DNA from: Membranipora membranacea
Lineage: Eukaryota > Bryozoa > Gymnolaemata > Cheilostomatida > Membraniporidae
Length of the DNA stretch: 64,000 nt
Direction of reading: 5' to 3'
Assembly (NCBI GenBank): GCA_914767715.1
Contig: OU612066.1
Location: 36,060,283 to 36,124,282 of the forward strand
A program made the translations under genes and the position numbers. This document shows positions 1 through 11,800 of this stretch, in pieces. Within the stretch, counting starts at the first letter, position 1. Each line of letters begins with the position of its first letter. The notes under the pieces are model-generated. The model had not been told where the DNA came from. It did no database searches and saw nothing but the letters and a program-made list of their open reading frames with translations.

Positions 1-2330
1 TAGCATTACTTTCGACACAAATTTCAAGTTTCAATCCAATGTATATCATTTTAATCAGTCTCTTCGTTGTCGGATCACATTTGGGGGCATGCCTGCTTCC
101 ATTATGTTCAATTGATAGAAAATGAATAAGAAGGTTTACAACAATATATTTATTTTAGCAGGACTTAGAATAAATGGGAGGGAAGGACAGAATCCTTGAG
201 GGTAAAAAAAACACCAGGTTGGATGTTGTTGGCTTCATCTATAGGGGCTAAAACACACTGAGGGTTATATATATAGCGAGTTGTTGTCCCAAATGAGCTG
301 ATTCTGACCTGCACTGTTAAATTATAGTGTTTTAAGCCACTTATTGTCAGATCGATCATCGATGTCACCACTACCCTGACCCTGCCAAAGAGAAGCCTTA
401 ATATTCAATAGCATAATTCTTTATAATAGCAATGTTTTTTATTTTAAAAGCACACCAATAGTTTCCTACCCTGTTGCATGGTTTTAATGACACTGTTCAG
501 CAGATAAAGTTGATAAATAGGCCTACTCATAAAGAATAATTAATGTCTTCAGTTGGGAAATATTATGTCCCCATTTGTAAAAGTGTACCTGTCAGTAATA
601 TACTCAAGAAAGCAGACACCAAATTCAGATTGCCAGCCGACACATATCCATATGTACACAGCACAGGTGAAACAAACACATTTCACATTGTATATGTGAT
701 ATGTGAAAGGTTATATGTTAGGGTATAGTAGGTTATAGGTTATAGGTTAGGTTAGGTTATAAGATATGTTATATGTGACATGTCACATTATATAGCATGG
801 TTAGAGTAGCAAGATCAATTAATTCATCTGATAAAAGAATGTATAATTCTATATGAACAGGATTTCTAAATAATAGAGAAAAGTGAATCGGGGGGGGGGG
901 GGGGGGGAGGGGATTCAGCAAGACTGTCCACTGCCAATGATTTTATGGCATCAATGTTATCATATTCTGTTAGCAATGACAGCAATGACAATGGCAGCTC
1001 CTGTTTGGTTTTTTCTGCACCTCTATTTTGCTGTACTATATTGATAGACCTATAAGATTATATTCGGGTGGATGTGGCTCCACTCTATGATAACGACCCC
1101 AATACATAGAGATTGATATCACATGTACTTCTATAGAGCTGGCTGGTCTGAAGCATATGTGCCACTGATAGATTGAGTCAATCTTATACAATGTATCTTA
1201 TTTATACCATGAGATACTGTAATTATCTCTACCTCCCTTGTATGGAGATTAATTAACAGTGTCCTATTTATGTATCGCCCGTTATTGTTATACCTTCGCT
1301 GCCATTATTTTTGCTTCCTGCACTTTTAAGATTCACTGATCTATCACTATGTTTCCATATGTCGATGTGTCATCAACTTGAGGGCCAATCGAAACATGGA
1401 ATTAGCATATAGGTCAACTTCTGTATGCATGGGTTGTCGCTTGCTCATTTCAATTGAGGAACCGTCGTAGATGAATGGATAGAGCGCTTGCACACAATGA
1501 CTTGAATGCGGTAGGCACGGGTTCAGATCCCAGGCCGGCCGTGGCATATTTCTTTTCATGTTTTTTCATCATGGAAATCAAAAGCATTAGTGATGATAGT
1601 GTATGATGAACCTGATTTGTATTATAAACCACTATCTATATATTATGAATAACAGTGAGCTGGTAGTCTTATTAGCCTTGCAAGAGAATAGACGCAAAAT
1701 AAAGACCTATCTGTAATATTAAAAACACCTCATCGTGAGGCCTATGTTAGAGGCTGTCTGCTTGTAGGGTTCATGATCAACCCGGATCTTGCAGATCCTC
1801 GATGAACTTGACAGTGAAGAATTAACATGACCAGGCTTCTGGGTATAATGTGTTTGTAGGCCTGACCATGTAAGACTTCCCAAGTATAAGTCATGATGAC
1901 CGGGCACAAGTATTTGTTTACAAAGAATCGGGTAACAATGTGCTATAGGAGACAAAGGTCCTGTAGTGACGACAAATAAACAGATCTAGTCTTTGAAGTC
2001 TCAGAACACTAAACTCCTCCTCTCACCTCCCCCCTCTCATGGGAGAGGCATTTCCTTGCTCAGAACTCAAGAAATGTGGTACCTAAAACTTGTAAGTACA
2101 GATTAATGCTCTCACAGTAATTTTTGTTATGTTTATTGGTTGTATTATAAAATATGCGAAATCATAAATAAGAATAACAATAAGAATAACATAAGTATGA
2201 TGAAGGAGAGGGTTATGCTAGTTATGGCAGCATGTCTGAGTGAATAAGCCATAAAACCAGTGGCCAAGGCAGGGATTGTTGAACTGATTTTATCTAAGTT
2301 TGGGGTGTCTAAGGTACAAAGATGACCAGG
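1..2330. other. Intergenic, repeat-bearing, no gene found
   Basis: I see no spliceable coding exon here. The stretch holds a short run of TTATAGG/TTAGG-like words near 720-765, a G homopolymer near 891-907, a tRNA-like SINE (separate entry), and at about 525-625 a segment that is repeated at 5595-5720. Both copies of that segment begin with the same words (ACTCATAAAGAATAATTAATG-like), so it belongs to the local duplication that fills the first 7.5 kb. Confidence 0.6.
1455..1545 (+). repeat. tRNA-derived SINE or tRNA pseudogene
   Basis: The segment has an internal RNA polymerase III promoter arrangement. An A-box-like stretch (ATGAATGGATAGAGCG, about 1471-1486) is followed some 40 bases later by a good B box (GGTTCAGATCC, 1520-1530). 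It does not fold as a clean cloverleaf: the 3' acceptor strand after the B box does not pair with the 5' end, and I see no clear anticodon stem. A SINE head or a decayed tRNA is more likely than a working tRNA gene. Confidence 0.55.
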
Positions 2331-2338
2331 TTCTACAC

Positions 2339-2860
2339 CAGGGGTGCCCAACCTTTTCTCTCACATGAGCCATTTAAAAAATCAATCACACCAAATGAGC
2401 TGACCACGTCGCATCACGTGTAGACAACATGGAAACAGTCAGTGATATATATGTATAATATTCATTCATGTATAAGTGCTGGCAAAATTACCAAAGCAAA
2501 GTCACTGTGCGAGATTATGCGCGTAGCGCAAAAATTTTTTTGAGGCAATTTCTGGTCATATGAGGCGCCCTGGAGTTTTGTAAGCATTTTAAGCATTTTG
2601 CAAATTTTTATAAGCATTTTGGAAAATTTAGGTTGGCAAGTCTGCAAGAAGACAACTCTACACACATATGTACAATGCAGGCACCCAGTACAATGAACTT
2701 GTATACACTATACATACATTTAATGTACATTGTACATGCATGAATTGAATGCATGAAATTCGCGCCAAAAAGTGCGTGAAATTTGCAAATATTAAAATGA
2801 GCCACCCAAAAAGCCAAAATGAGCCGAGGTGGCTCATGAGCCATAGGTTGGGCACCCCTG
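2339..2860. mobile_element. hAT-type MITE (non-autonomous) with 8-bp target duplication
   Basis: The element is 522 bp. It begins CAGGGGTGCCCAACCT and ends with the complement, AGGTTGGGCACCCCTG, the terminal pattern typical of hAT-superfamily elements. It is flanked by TTCTACAC (2331-2338) and CTCTACAC (2861-2868), an 8-bp target duplication with one mismatch, the length expected for hAT. No transposase is encoded. Two duplicated copies of the flanking DNA (near 5835-5870 and, inverted, 7305-7335) read straight through CCAGGCTCTACACTGTTTG without the element and therefore show the empty site. Confidence 0.88.
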
Positions 2861-2918
2861 CTCTACACTGTTTGATATTGGTCTGTGTGTCAGTGTAATC
2901 TGTCACTTCTAGAACAGA

Positions 2919-3810
2919 TTAAAACTTCGGCAGCTTGATCCCAAATCTTGGGTATTTCATTTTTGGTCGCTGAAAACCTATCGATGATGTGGTTGAAGAT
3001 TCTGGTACTGAAACGACAGCTGGGACCTTCTCACAACATACAGCACCCTCTGTAATAGAAAATAAATAAATAAAGTCTACATATTATTACGAACATTGAC
3101 ACAATTAATAAATTAATTATATAGTATCATAGAATCTGATCCCTATGGATAAACAGCTTTGATGAAATAACACTGCAGGCAAAGCTCTAAATTACAGCAT
3201 AACGCTTGATGTCCGAATTTTGGTTGAAATTGGCATTTAAATTGGCAATGGAAACAGGGGCATTTGGCTTATTCAAGACAGAAACGGGCAGTCATGTATA
3301 CGCACCATCTTTCATTTCACACGATGTGGAATCTGGGCTATCCTCATCCTTACTATCCATAACATCCTCATAACTTGGTGGGGCAGCGACTGGTTCATGT
3401 TTTTTTTCAGACTTTAGAGCGACTGGTGTACTAACCGGTGTGTTAACTCCTGAAGCTAAAATTGAAATGTTTGTTGTGATTATGGTAAAGAATGAGAAAA
3501 ACCTAGCCTGAATAATAGGGGGAGTAAAACTGCACAAAGAGCTACTATCAGAGAGGACATGTATTAACTGTGTGAGTGTGAGATTATTTTCAGTGTGAGC
3601 TGGTTTGACTATTTGTTGTACAGAATAACAACGACGAGATAATGACAAAGAAAGTGATTCGCTATATCAAAGTAATAAAAACTTACCTGCCGCAGGTACT
3701 TGTGGGCTATTACTATTCCTGATCTGTACCTTCCTTGAGAACTTTGGGAGGCGGAACTTTGGGAATCCAAAACTGATCTTGACAACCTGATCGGTTCCTT
3801 GTTGTGCCAT
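2919..3810 (-). CDS. Small FPKF/LPKF-motif protein, 134 aa, three exons
   Basis: I do not recognise a named family. The model has three exons: 3687-3810 (ATG at 3810), 3306-3455 and 2919-3049 (TAA at 2919-2921). The phases 1 and 1 join cleanly. The N-terminus has a hydrophobic-basic patch, FGFPKFRLPKF (residues about 14-24), and the C-terminus ends in a matching patch, KMKYPRFGIKLPKF. Between them lies an acidic, Ser/Pro-rich linker with a PPSYEDV sequence, a PPxY-like motif of the kind bound by WW domains, and a CC pair at the start of exon 3. The alternating phi-P-K-phi pattern resembles the short repeats of AHNAK and periaxin, but this is a motif-level likeness only. The second intron's donor is GTGCGT, which is weak. 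The locus has partial copies at 5904-6590 and 7174-7265 and a related exon at 4699-5012. Function is unknown; membrane or scaffold association is a guess from the motif. Confidence 0.6.
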
Positions 3811-3819
3811 TTACTGATA

Positions 3820-4305
3820 AATTCTAAAATTAAGAAGTTCATTGGATGTGATCTAAAGGTACCTTTAATAGCAGAATGTGAGCATGCCCAATTTTGAGAA
3901 AAAGGGAACATATACTCCACTTTTACACATTTACTATCACAACATTTTAGTGCATGCAGCAAAAATTTCATGAAGGTGTATCCAAGTCTTCTTCCTTGCT
4001 GAACTTCAATAGTTATATTTTTTGATGTGCACTTACCAAGGGCAAATTTCTGTAATACAATTAACAAAGCTAACTTTTGTTGCAGATAAGATTGCAAAGT
4101 GAACAAAACACCAGTCTACACACCTCTTATATATCTGTAGTAGTAGACAGGGAATCTCATGATCTCATAGTTATTTTGGTAACGAGGATAATGACATAAA
4201 CACGAGGAAGAGAGTGATTCATTTGATGGCCAAAATATGTGAGAAGTATAAATCAACAAGTTATTGTTATTGCGCAATGTATGACATATGTGTATCAAGG
4301 AATCA
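3820..4305. other. Divergent spacer between two FPKF-family genes
   Basis: This stretch separates the start of the minus-strand 134-aa gene from the minisatellite and the plus-strand KMPKF exon. Open frames on the minus strand at 3.6-4.1 kb read through intron and upstream sequence and look non-coding. It may hold promoter sequence for the minus gene, but I see no clear TATA box. Confidence 0.4.
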
Positions 4306-4598
4306 CAGTGGAGTGACATGCGACAGTGAAGTGACATGCGACAGTGGAGTGACATGCGACAGTGGAGTGACATGCGACAGTGGAGTGACATGCGACAGTG
4401 GAGTAGCATGTGACAGTGGAGTGACATGCGACAGTGGAGTGACATGTGACAGTGGAGTGACATATGACAGTGGAGTGACATGTGACAGTGGAGTGACATG
4501 TGACAGTGGAGTGACATGCGACAGTGGAGTGACGTGTGACAGTGGAGTGACATTGCGACAGTGGAGTGACATGCGACAGTGGAGTGACATGTGACAGT
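4306..4598. repeat. 18-bp minisatellite, about 16 copies
   Basis: The unit is GTGGAGTGACATGCGACA with small variants (GTGAC, GTAGC, CATATG). Because 18 is a multiple of three and the unit lacks stops in several frames, it makes long open frames on both strands; these are not genes. One copy near 4549-4567 has one extra base, which shifts the frame. Confidence 0.95.
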
Positions 4599-4698
4599 AG
4601 ACTGCAGCCTGCAGCATGTAGACTATAAAACCTATAAACATGTAAATACTCTTTATCTATATCTCTTTGCTTAAACATTAGCAATATTATTGTTACAG

Positions 4699-5012
4699 GG
4701 GAAGCCTCTGGGTCAGGCTTGGATGAGAATATTCAACCCGCTGAAGTAGAAGGAGAATCATTAGCTGTATCATCTAATTCGCTCGAAGCCGGTGATGGTG
4801 ATTGTGATGAATGTGGATATGTAGCCTCAGCTCCAACCCATCTTCATGGATTTGGATTCCGATTCCCAAAGTTTCCTGCCCTTAAATTCAGAGCACCTCT
4901 GCTTCAGGCACCGACAATCGGATTTAAAATGCCCAAGATGAGAGCTCCGGGATTCGGATTCAAGATGCCAAAATTTCCAGTCAGACACCAATCACAATCC
5001 AGAGATATATGA
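4699..5012 (+). CDS. Terminal exon of a KMPKF/FRFPKF-motif protein (partial model)
   Basis: A good acceptor (TTGTTACAG, ending at 4698) opens an exon that reads in frame to TGA at 5010-5012. The acidic first half (many E, D and S, with a DCDEC sequence) is followed by three repeats of a hydrophobic-basic motif: GFRFPKFP, GFKMPKM and GFKMPKFP. These match the patches at both ends of the 134-aa protein encoded on the other strand nearby, and the exon opens in the same phase (1) as that gene's later exons, so the two are probably paralogues. I could not identify the upstream exon; the minisatellite lies immediately 5'. An internal ATG at 4719-4721 could also serve as a start for a 97-aa product. 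Confidence 0.5.
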
Positions 5013-5594
5013 ACTGCAGAAGATGCCGGGAGAGGAAAGAGAGGTTGTTAGCTGAGGAAGCGCAAGCAAATTTAGGGTCTCATCACATGACATGACATGA
5101 CAAAGGCAATATCCACTAGTCCATTTATAAATCATAAGCAGCTCTTTCCAGCTTGATGTGGACAGAGCTTGATTTTTCCTATCCTCTTGTGTTGTTAACT
5201 TGTAACAAAAATTAAAAGAAATTCTCTCAGATCATAGCAGAGATTACCGTGCTTGTCATCCATAGAAACATTCATACCTAGAGTTTGGTTATAGTAATTT
5301 CATTTTTTACTCCAACCCTCAAAGTTCACTTCTGCAATGGATTAAATTAAATTTTTGTTTTATTCCCAAACAGTTTTTTAATGAATTTCAAGACCAAGAG
5401 TGTTCACACTTTTGGCATACAATCTTTAATTTCTTACACACTACATTTTGTAATTTATGTTAAATTAAATAGTATAATCTTTCTCGATAACAATGTTTAT
5501 ATTTTTTTATAAATTCTCATTAGAAATTTTTACCTTGATGCTTGGTGTTGTCTTCATGACATTAAACAGAAAATAAAGTGCATATAATATATTA

Positions 5595-5720
5595 TACTCA
5601 TAAAGAATAATTAATGGCTGCAGTTGGGAAGGATTATTTCCCAATTTGCAAAAGTCTACCTGTCAGTAATAATACGCAAGACAACAAACACCAAGTTCAG
5701 ATCGCTAGCTAATACAATCT
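5595..5720. repeat. Second copy of the 525-625 segment
   Basis: Starting at the words ACTCATAAAGAATAATTAATG, this stretch matches 525-625 with roughly one change in eight bases, in the same orientation. It shows that the region was built by segmental duplication. Confidence 0.75.
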
Positions 5721-5903
5721 ATTGTATCCAGTAAAACAAAGATTGAAACATCTGTCTGAGTGATTGAGTGGGTTAACTATACAACCAGAGGTCAGGTCAG
5801 AATTTATGAACTCAATAAGTTAAAGTTTGAGGTACAAAGAAGACCAGGCTCTACACTGTTTGATCTTGGTATGTATGACAGCATGATCCACTCCTAGAAC
5901 AGA

Positions 5904-6590
5904 TTAAAAAAATTTCGGGAATTTCACTCTCACCCTCACCCTCACCGTAGATTCTTTGACTGGAACAACAGCTGGAACCTTCTCACAACATCCGGCGCCC
6001 TCTGTAACAGAAAATAAATAAATTAGGTCTATATATTATTACAAACATTGAAACAATGAAATATCACCGTAATATTAAATTAGCACACATGACACATAGT
6101 ACTTTACTACATAACACTGACTTTATATTATCATATTCATAATTTTATCCCTATGGATACAGCTTTGATGAAATAACACTGAAGGCAAGGCTTTATATCA
6201 CAGCATAACACTCAATTCTCTCAATTTATGGTTAGGGCGACTGGTGTACTAACTGGTGTGTTAACTGCTGCAGTTAGAATTATAATACTTATGATGATTA
6301 CGGTAGTGAGAGAGGTAAAGCTACAGACTTAATATAGGATATAAGGTCTATAAGTAAAACTCCAGTGCTGCTGTCAGAGGAGACAGATGATAAATTTGTG
6401 TGGATGTAGAAGACAAAACACACATTGCTATAATAAAGGGTTATTGGACTTTTATTAGTGGTATTGATTATCGATGCAGAGACACAGATGAAGGAAGACC
6501 TAAAGCAATGAACTCCCTCTTCCTGAGGGAGTTCATTGCCTAAAGTGAATCATCAAAGCGAAAAAGCTTACCTGCTACAGGCGTAGGTCA
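5904..6590 (-). pseudogene. Decayed copy of the 134-aa FPKF-family gene
   Basis: The last exon is preserved (5904-6001, acceptor CTGTTACAG) and still reads in frame to a stop, with the CC pair and a terminal KFPKFF in place of the parent's KLPKF. A remnant of exon 2 lies at about 6235-6280 (GCGACTGGTGTACTAACTGG, matching the parent at 3418-3440). At 6570-6580 only the donor edge of exon 1 remains. The coding part of exon 1 and most of exon 2 are missing, so this copy cannot make the parent protein. Confidence 0.7.
6505..6539. other. Perfect 15-bp-stem hairpin
   Basis: GCAATGAACTCCCTC is followed by a 5-base loop and its exact complement. The outer half, CAATGAACT...AGTTCATTG, recurs as a short palindrome at three other places in the window (near 37,897, 41,949 and 61,669). 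Confidence 0.8.
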
Positions 6591-7173
6591 CAGGAAATCA
6601 CATGATCTCATAGACAATACGACATAAACACAAGGAAGCGAGTGATTAATTGTATAGCTAAATTATGTTGGTAGTATAAATCAACAAGTAATTGCGTGAT
6701 ATATAACGTATATTATGGTAATCACCTCTCGTTTCAATTTCTGATTCACAACAAAACATTCTTTTAGTTTTGAATAAGAGCCACCGACAAACTGTTGGTC
6801 TGATTGGTAACACAGAAGAAACCATACAACCTTGATACTACCAGGTATAAGAGAAAATGTTTTGAAATTGAAAATCAAGTATTTACATTCTTATAGAGTA
6901 ACTTGCATAATGAAATTTTCAACTGGGCCCTTGTCATTAGGTCATCAGTGATTAATTTGCAATTACTTGACAAGACAAAATTTCGACCCAAATTACTATG
7001 ATTTACTGTAATTTAGAGCCTTGCATGCAGTGCTATTTCATCAAAGCTGTGTATCCAAATGGATAAAATTGTGAACATGATTATATAATGTAGAGTGTTT
7101 AATATCAGACTATACCATTAATACTAATGTTTGTAATAATATGTAGACTTTATCTATTTATTTTTTGTTACAG

Positions 7174-7265
7174 AGGGCGCCGGATGTTGTGAGAAGGTTC
7201 GAGCTGTTGTTCTAGTAAAAGAATCTACAGTGAGGGTGAGAGTGAAATTCCCGAGATTATTTTAA
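7174..7265 (+). pseudogene. Isolated terminal exon of the FPKF family, inverted copy
   Basis: The acceptor TTTTTTGTTACAG and an open frame to TAA at 7263-7265 copy the last exon of the 134-aa gene, including the CC pair and the basic end. I find no upstream exons on the plus strand, so this is probably a fragment carried by the inverted duplication. A short transcribed gene with an unseen 5' part cannot be excluded. Confidence 0.55.
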
Positions 7266-7449
7266 TCTGTTCTAGGAGTGGATCACGCTGTCACACATAT
7301 CAAGATCAAACAGTGTAGAGCCTGGTCTTCTTGTAGTTTAAACACCCAAAACTTTCAATTAGTGAGTTCAGCAACGCTGTCCTGAGCACTGGTCGTAAGC
7401 CTAATCTACTCAATCACTCAGATAGCTGCCATTACTGGCATAACCTTTT

Positions 7450-8800
7450 CCTTCAGCATTTATTCACAATGCTGATCGCTGTTGTATGCAGTTGTGAACA
7501 GGAAGTGGAGCCACGTGGGTTTAAGGTCGTTGCCTAGTTTAAGTCTGTTATATCATTTGATCAAACTGAAACACAGTCCAAGATAAAATGACCTGGAACC
7601 TGATCCTACCTTCCTATGTGCTCTGAACTTTGACTAGAAGAGCTCACTAATCCCCGCCTTGTTTTATGGTTAATGCTGTATGTATAATCTTTTTAAATAA
7701 TACTTCTCATTCATATAACTATAAAATGATATGAAACAATAAAAAATGTATGAAAATAATATGCTTATCATCAGCTTTATGAAAGGAATGCGATGTTGAT
7801 AGCCATTATACAAGAGTAGACAATGTAATCATTTTGGTATCTCATAAAAATATTTATAGCTATCAAACATGCTAAGCTTGGGCTCTACCACCTAGGATCT
7901 TAGGCTAAACTCGATACTACAAAGTTGATTGCTGGCTTCTCAGTGATTGGATTGATGTTAATATTTCTTAGTATAGTTCTGATAGTCTGTTTCATCACAA
8001 TCTTATCACTAGCGGATTTTGAGCTTTTAAACTAGGGTTTGCTTTTACTGAAATTGAGTAGTGGTTCCATCAGTACCTTTGAGATTTTTTTGTCCAATAC
8101 AAACCCTGAAGGTGGAGGGGAAGGGGGTCATGTAACATAATTGAGACATTTAAAGACAAATCATTCTTGCCACTTCGGTGAAATCTCTCCCTCTTTTTCT
8201 CAAAGTCATGATCGGACACTGGTACCTAGAAATCTAAAAAGGGATATCATGAAAAGATGCAAGGCTAATTTCTGCACTCGTAAGTTTATTCACAAGCGCA
8301 CAGAAAATTTACCTTCAACAATGGTAAAGTGATAAACAGTAAAATTCATAATATAAGGAATGTAATCTGGGACCATGTATCATGTCACAGCAAATTTGTT
8401 GGAGACAATTAAACTTCATTTTCACAAAAGCTTCCTTCTATCTCTAGGTGCCAGAGCATGGTTCAAATATTCACCTATGGCAGCAGAAATATATAATGAA
8501 CTTAGAATTTATAAATTAAAAAAAAAGTAAAGGTTAACATAAAATAAAAAAATCTAAGACACAAGTTTATATAGCTTGTCTTGATAAAAACTATTTGCGC
8601 GGATCTGTAAATCCGGAGAGAGCATCGTAAAAGGTTAATGACTAGCAGATCACATGCCCCGGACACAATTGAGAGGTTTTGTAACGGAAGCCCCCAATCC
8701 TCATAAAATTTCTAATACAACAAAGCATCCGAGCACACTCAACGTGTTGTTGAAACGAAAATAGAGAAAAAAAAATTATTATTTACATCTTACAGTACAT
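7450..8800. other. Intergenic, nothing recognised
   Basis: No exon, RNA gene or clear repeat was recognised. The 63-codon open frame at 8141-8332 has no supporting features. The right part is expected to include the 3' untranslated region of DBF4. Confidence 0.5.
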
Positions 8801-8829
8801 ATTTTACAGGTATAATAGTTTATATATCA

Positions 8830-11800
8830 TCAGGTGTTCACGGGACAGGCATGTGGGGGCGTGCATTGAGGGCTGCTGGCTGAGGACCTGAGGCTACGCG
8901 TGCCCACAGGGTAGCAGTACTTTTTCTTTAGATAGTTGCGTTTTACCGGCGATGAATGATTGACATGTTGATAGTTTGATCGTTTGACAGGTGAGAATAC
9001 TGGGACCTTCTCACAGACAGTTGGGTCAGGAATATTGTCATTAGATGTGTCACTGCTGCATATACTCCAGTCTTTCTCGAGCAGGCGTAGCCTCTCTCTT
9101 ACCTTACAAACATGAGGCGTTCCTCTCTTTGAATAAACCTGCTTAGATTTTCTCGGACTTCTTCTACACTGTTCTAACGGTGCAAGAGAGTTATTCTCCC
9201 CTAATTTCACTGTATACGGTTGATCTCCCTCCTGATGCCAAGGTGAGACAGGGAGTGTTATCATGTGTAACTCTACGCGGAGTCGCTTCGTTGGAGTGTA
9301 TTCTGGTGAGGTGGACATTAGTCTTTTCCCATGAGAGTTAACAGTCTGACCTAATTTACGTGGTGACCTTCTTGGCTGCTGATGAGTGGAGCTGAATTCT
9401 CTATCTTTGCGTAGTGCTCGTCGAGAGCGAGAATTCATCCTAAAACCGGGAGCAGACAAGTCTGCATTCGACCAGCCACTGAAGTCACCTGAAGGAGATT
9501 CTGTAATCTTATTCTGAACTTTTCTCCGTCTCGGTGGTGAGGAGGGAGAGGAGGGAGAGGAGGAGCTCTTCTTCTTTCTCTTTATGTATACAGTAAGATC
9601 CGATGTGGGGTTAATAGTGAAGTGTTTTGGACGGTTAAGCGAGTCATAATTACCTGTACTGCTCTGTGTATTCTCGAGCTGACTGGAGGCTTGCCCGGTG
9701 GTGTCGTTAGCAGTCGATCCCGGAGTACGCGTGTCAGGCAAACGAGGCGGTGAACTGAACACATCATCTTCCACATCACACTGAGATGCGCTGCCAAAAC
9801 TTAGCAATGAGCTCTGTCTCTCAAAATCTTGTTTACTTAACCTGGCAGCCGACGACTTACATGATCCACGTCTCGTTTTGTTATTAGGCGTCGCCGTGAA
9901 TCTATATACGCACGCATTGTCTTTAGTTGGTGAGCCAATAGTCTTTACAACAGGTGACCATCCTTCATCGAACCCGAAACAGTCAACATACTCAACACTG
10001 CTGTTCTGTTGTTCAAAGTGCACGGATCGCTGCCGATTAATGACTGGGTGCTGTTGAGCTCTAGCTTGACTTGTCACAAGTTTAGACGACGTTTCCTTCT
10101 GATTCATTTCACCTGCATTGTCAGTTTCCTTACTGCCATCGTTACTACTGAATAGTGATTTTTTAATACTGATTGAGGTAGGTGTAGAACTAACGACACT
10201 GAATGTAGGTTTTGATAGCAGATCATTGGCTGGTGTTGAAGCAGTAAGTGGCCGTAGTGCTATCGATTTCTCTTCTGTTTGGGAGTTTGGCGACATCAGA
10301 GATTTCCTACAAAAGAAAGAAAACACACAGTTTGAAGGTTCTGGTCTGTATCTTTGAACAAATTCCCTTCAGGATTATACGGCTGAGGCGAATGTGATTT
10401 ATTATGTACCCGTCATACATGCGATGATAACTCTTAATGGCAGAGTTCTAAGAGTTGCTGTTGGATTATTGGCCGGTGCTTCTGCCCAAGGTATGGGCTT
10501 TTATTTACCTGAAAAAGTCCACAGATGGGACTTTTTCCTATGGATTTCATTTACGAAATTCCAAATAAACCTTACCTCGGAGATTTAGACGTGCCACCCT
10601 CGCTGGCAGTGTCAGTGGTCTTATCATACACATAACTACTGTGATCTATATCGGACTCAACATCTACGCTGTGTGTAGACTGTGTTTCTTGACTGTCCTC
10701 CATTGCTGGACTTGGGGGTGTCAGATGATTTTCCTTATTCTCAGTCGGAGAAAACACTGGGTCATCTCTAAACGATAGATATTTGAGGTTAACAAGGATT
10801 TAGTTATAAGCACCTACACTAAAAGAAGGCTTGGTGATTTCTGACCTGTTACCATGCTGTTGTGACAGTTAAACTGGCTTAGCAACACTGCATATAAAAC
10901 ACTGCCTCATCATGTCTGCCATCATTCGACAGCCACACATTCAGGAGTAATATTATAAATATCCTAATCGTAAATGGAATGCATAGGGGAACCTATGACT
11001 TTACCTCAAAGCCTGATCAAAGTTTAGCTTAGGAATTCTTTTCCTCTGTTTGTCAGGTGTACGGGCCGAAGATCTCTCCTCCTTCTCTAGGCTTAGAGAT
11101 AGCCTCTGTTTCTGAGGAGAGAAATGCTCATCAGGCAAATCTCTGGCTCCCAGGCTAAGTCTAGGCGACTTCTTTGGTGTTGCTGGCTTCATCATTGAGT
11201 TTCTCTGGAATGAAGATATCACTCCAAACGTTCATTTGGTTTAATCAATGTCAGCGACAATGGAGGGTTTATCAATTAGTCAGATGTTTATGGATCGATT
11301 AGTCATATAAATATGTTAATGGATGAACCTTTACAAGATTATCAGAGAGCGATGACACTCTCTCCGTCTAGAGAGATATGTGTTTTATTAGCCACTGCTG
11401 TTAGGTAGCTGACGCAAACGCTGAGAAAACAGAAATGAGTGGTCCCCTGCTAGAAGTTACTACATTGAGAGTTTGGTGACATCAATAACTCTATCCAGCC
11501 AGTGGCAGAAGACAATGGATCAGTGATCGATGGATTAGTATTTGTTATGTTTGCTGAGATCAAGATGTATCCCTCTTGATCCGCCATCTCCCACTGTGAT
11601 CACACGTACACATAGTAAGTGTTACCTGAGTGTTGTGAGAGTTAGAGACTTACTGTGATCACACGTACACATAGTAAGTGTTACTTGAGTGTTGTGAGAG
11701 TTAGAGACTTACTGTGATCACACGTACACATAGTAAGTGTTACCTGAGTGTTGTGAGAGTTAGAGACTTACTGTGATCACACGTACACATAGTAAGTGCT

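Larger units (their letters stand above)
5745..7445. repeat. Large imperfect inverted duplication
   Basis: The left arm (about 5745-6190) and the right arm (about 7015-7445) are reverse complements of each other. They share the stretch around CCAGGCTCTACACTGTTTGATC, the terminal exon of the FPKF family and the flanking intron. About 820 bp separates the arms. The left-arm sequence also has a direct copy at 2870-3250 around the working gene. Confidence 0.75.

Noticed and set aside
720-770. TTATAGG/TTAGG-like run resembling telomeric repeat
   Set aside because: Only a handful of irregular units, not a true tandem array; no evidence of telomeric origin.
1347-1632. Minus-strand frames over the tRNA-like segment
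   Set aside because: They run through the SINE head and have no coding features.
4214-4684. Long open frames on both strands
   Set aside because: They are produced by the 18-bp minisatellite, whose unit is a multiple of three and lacks stops.
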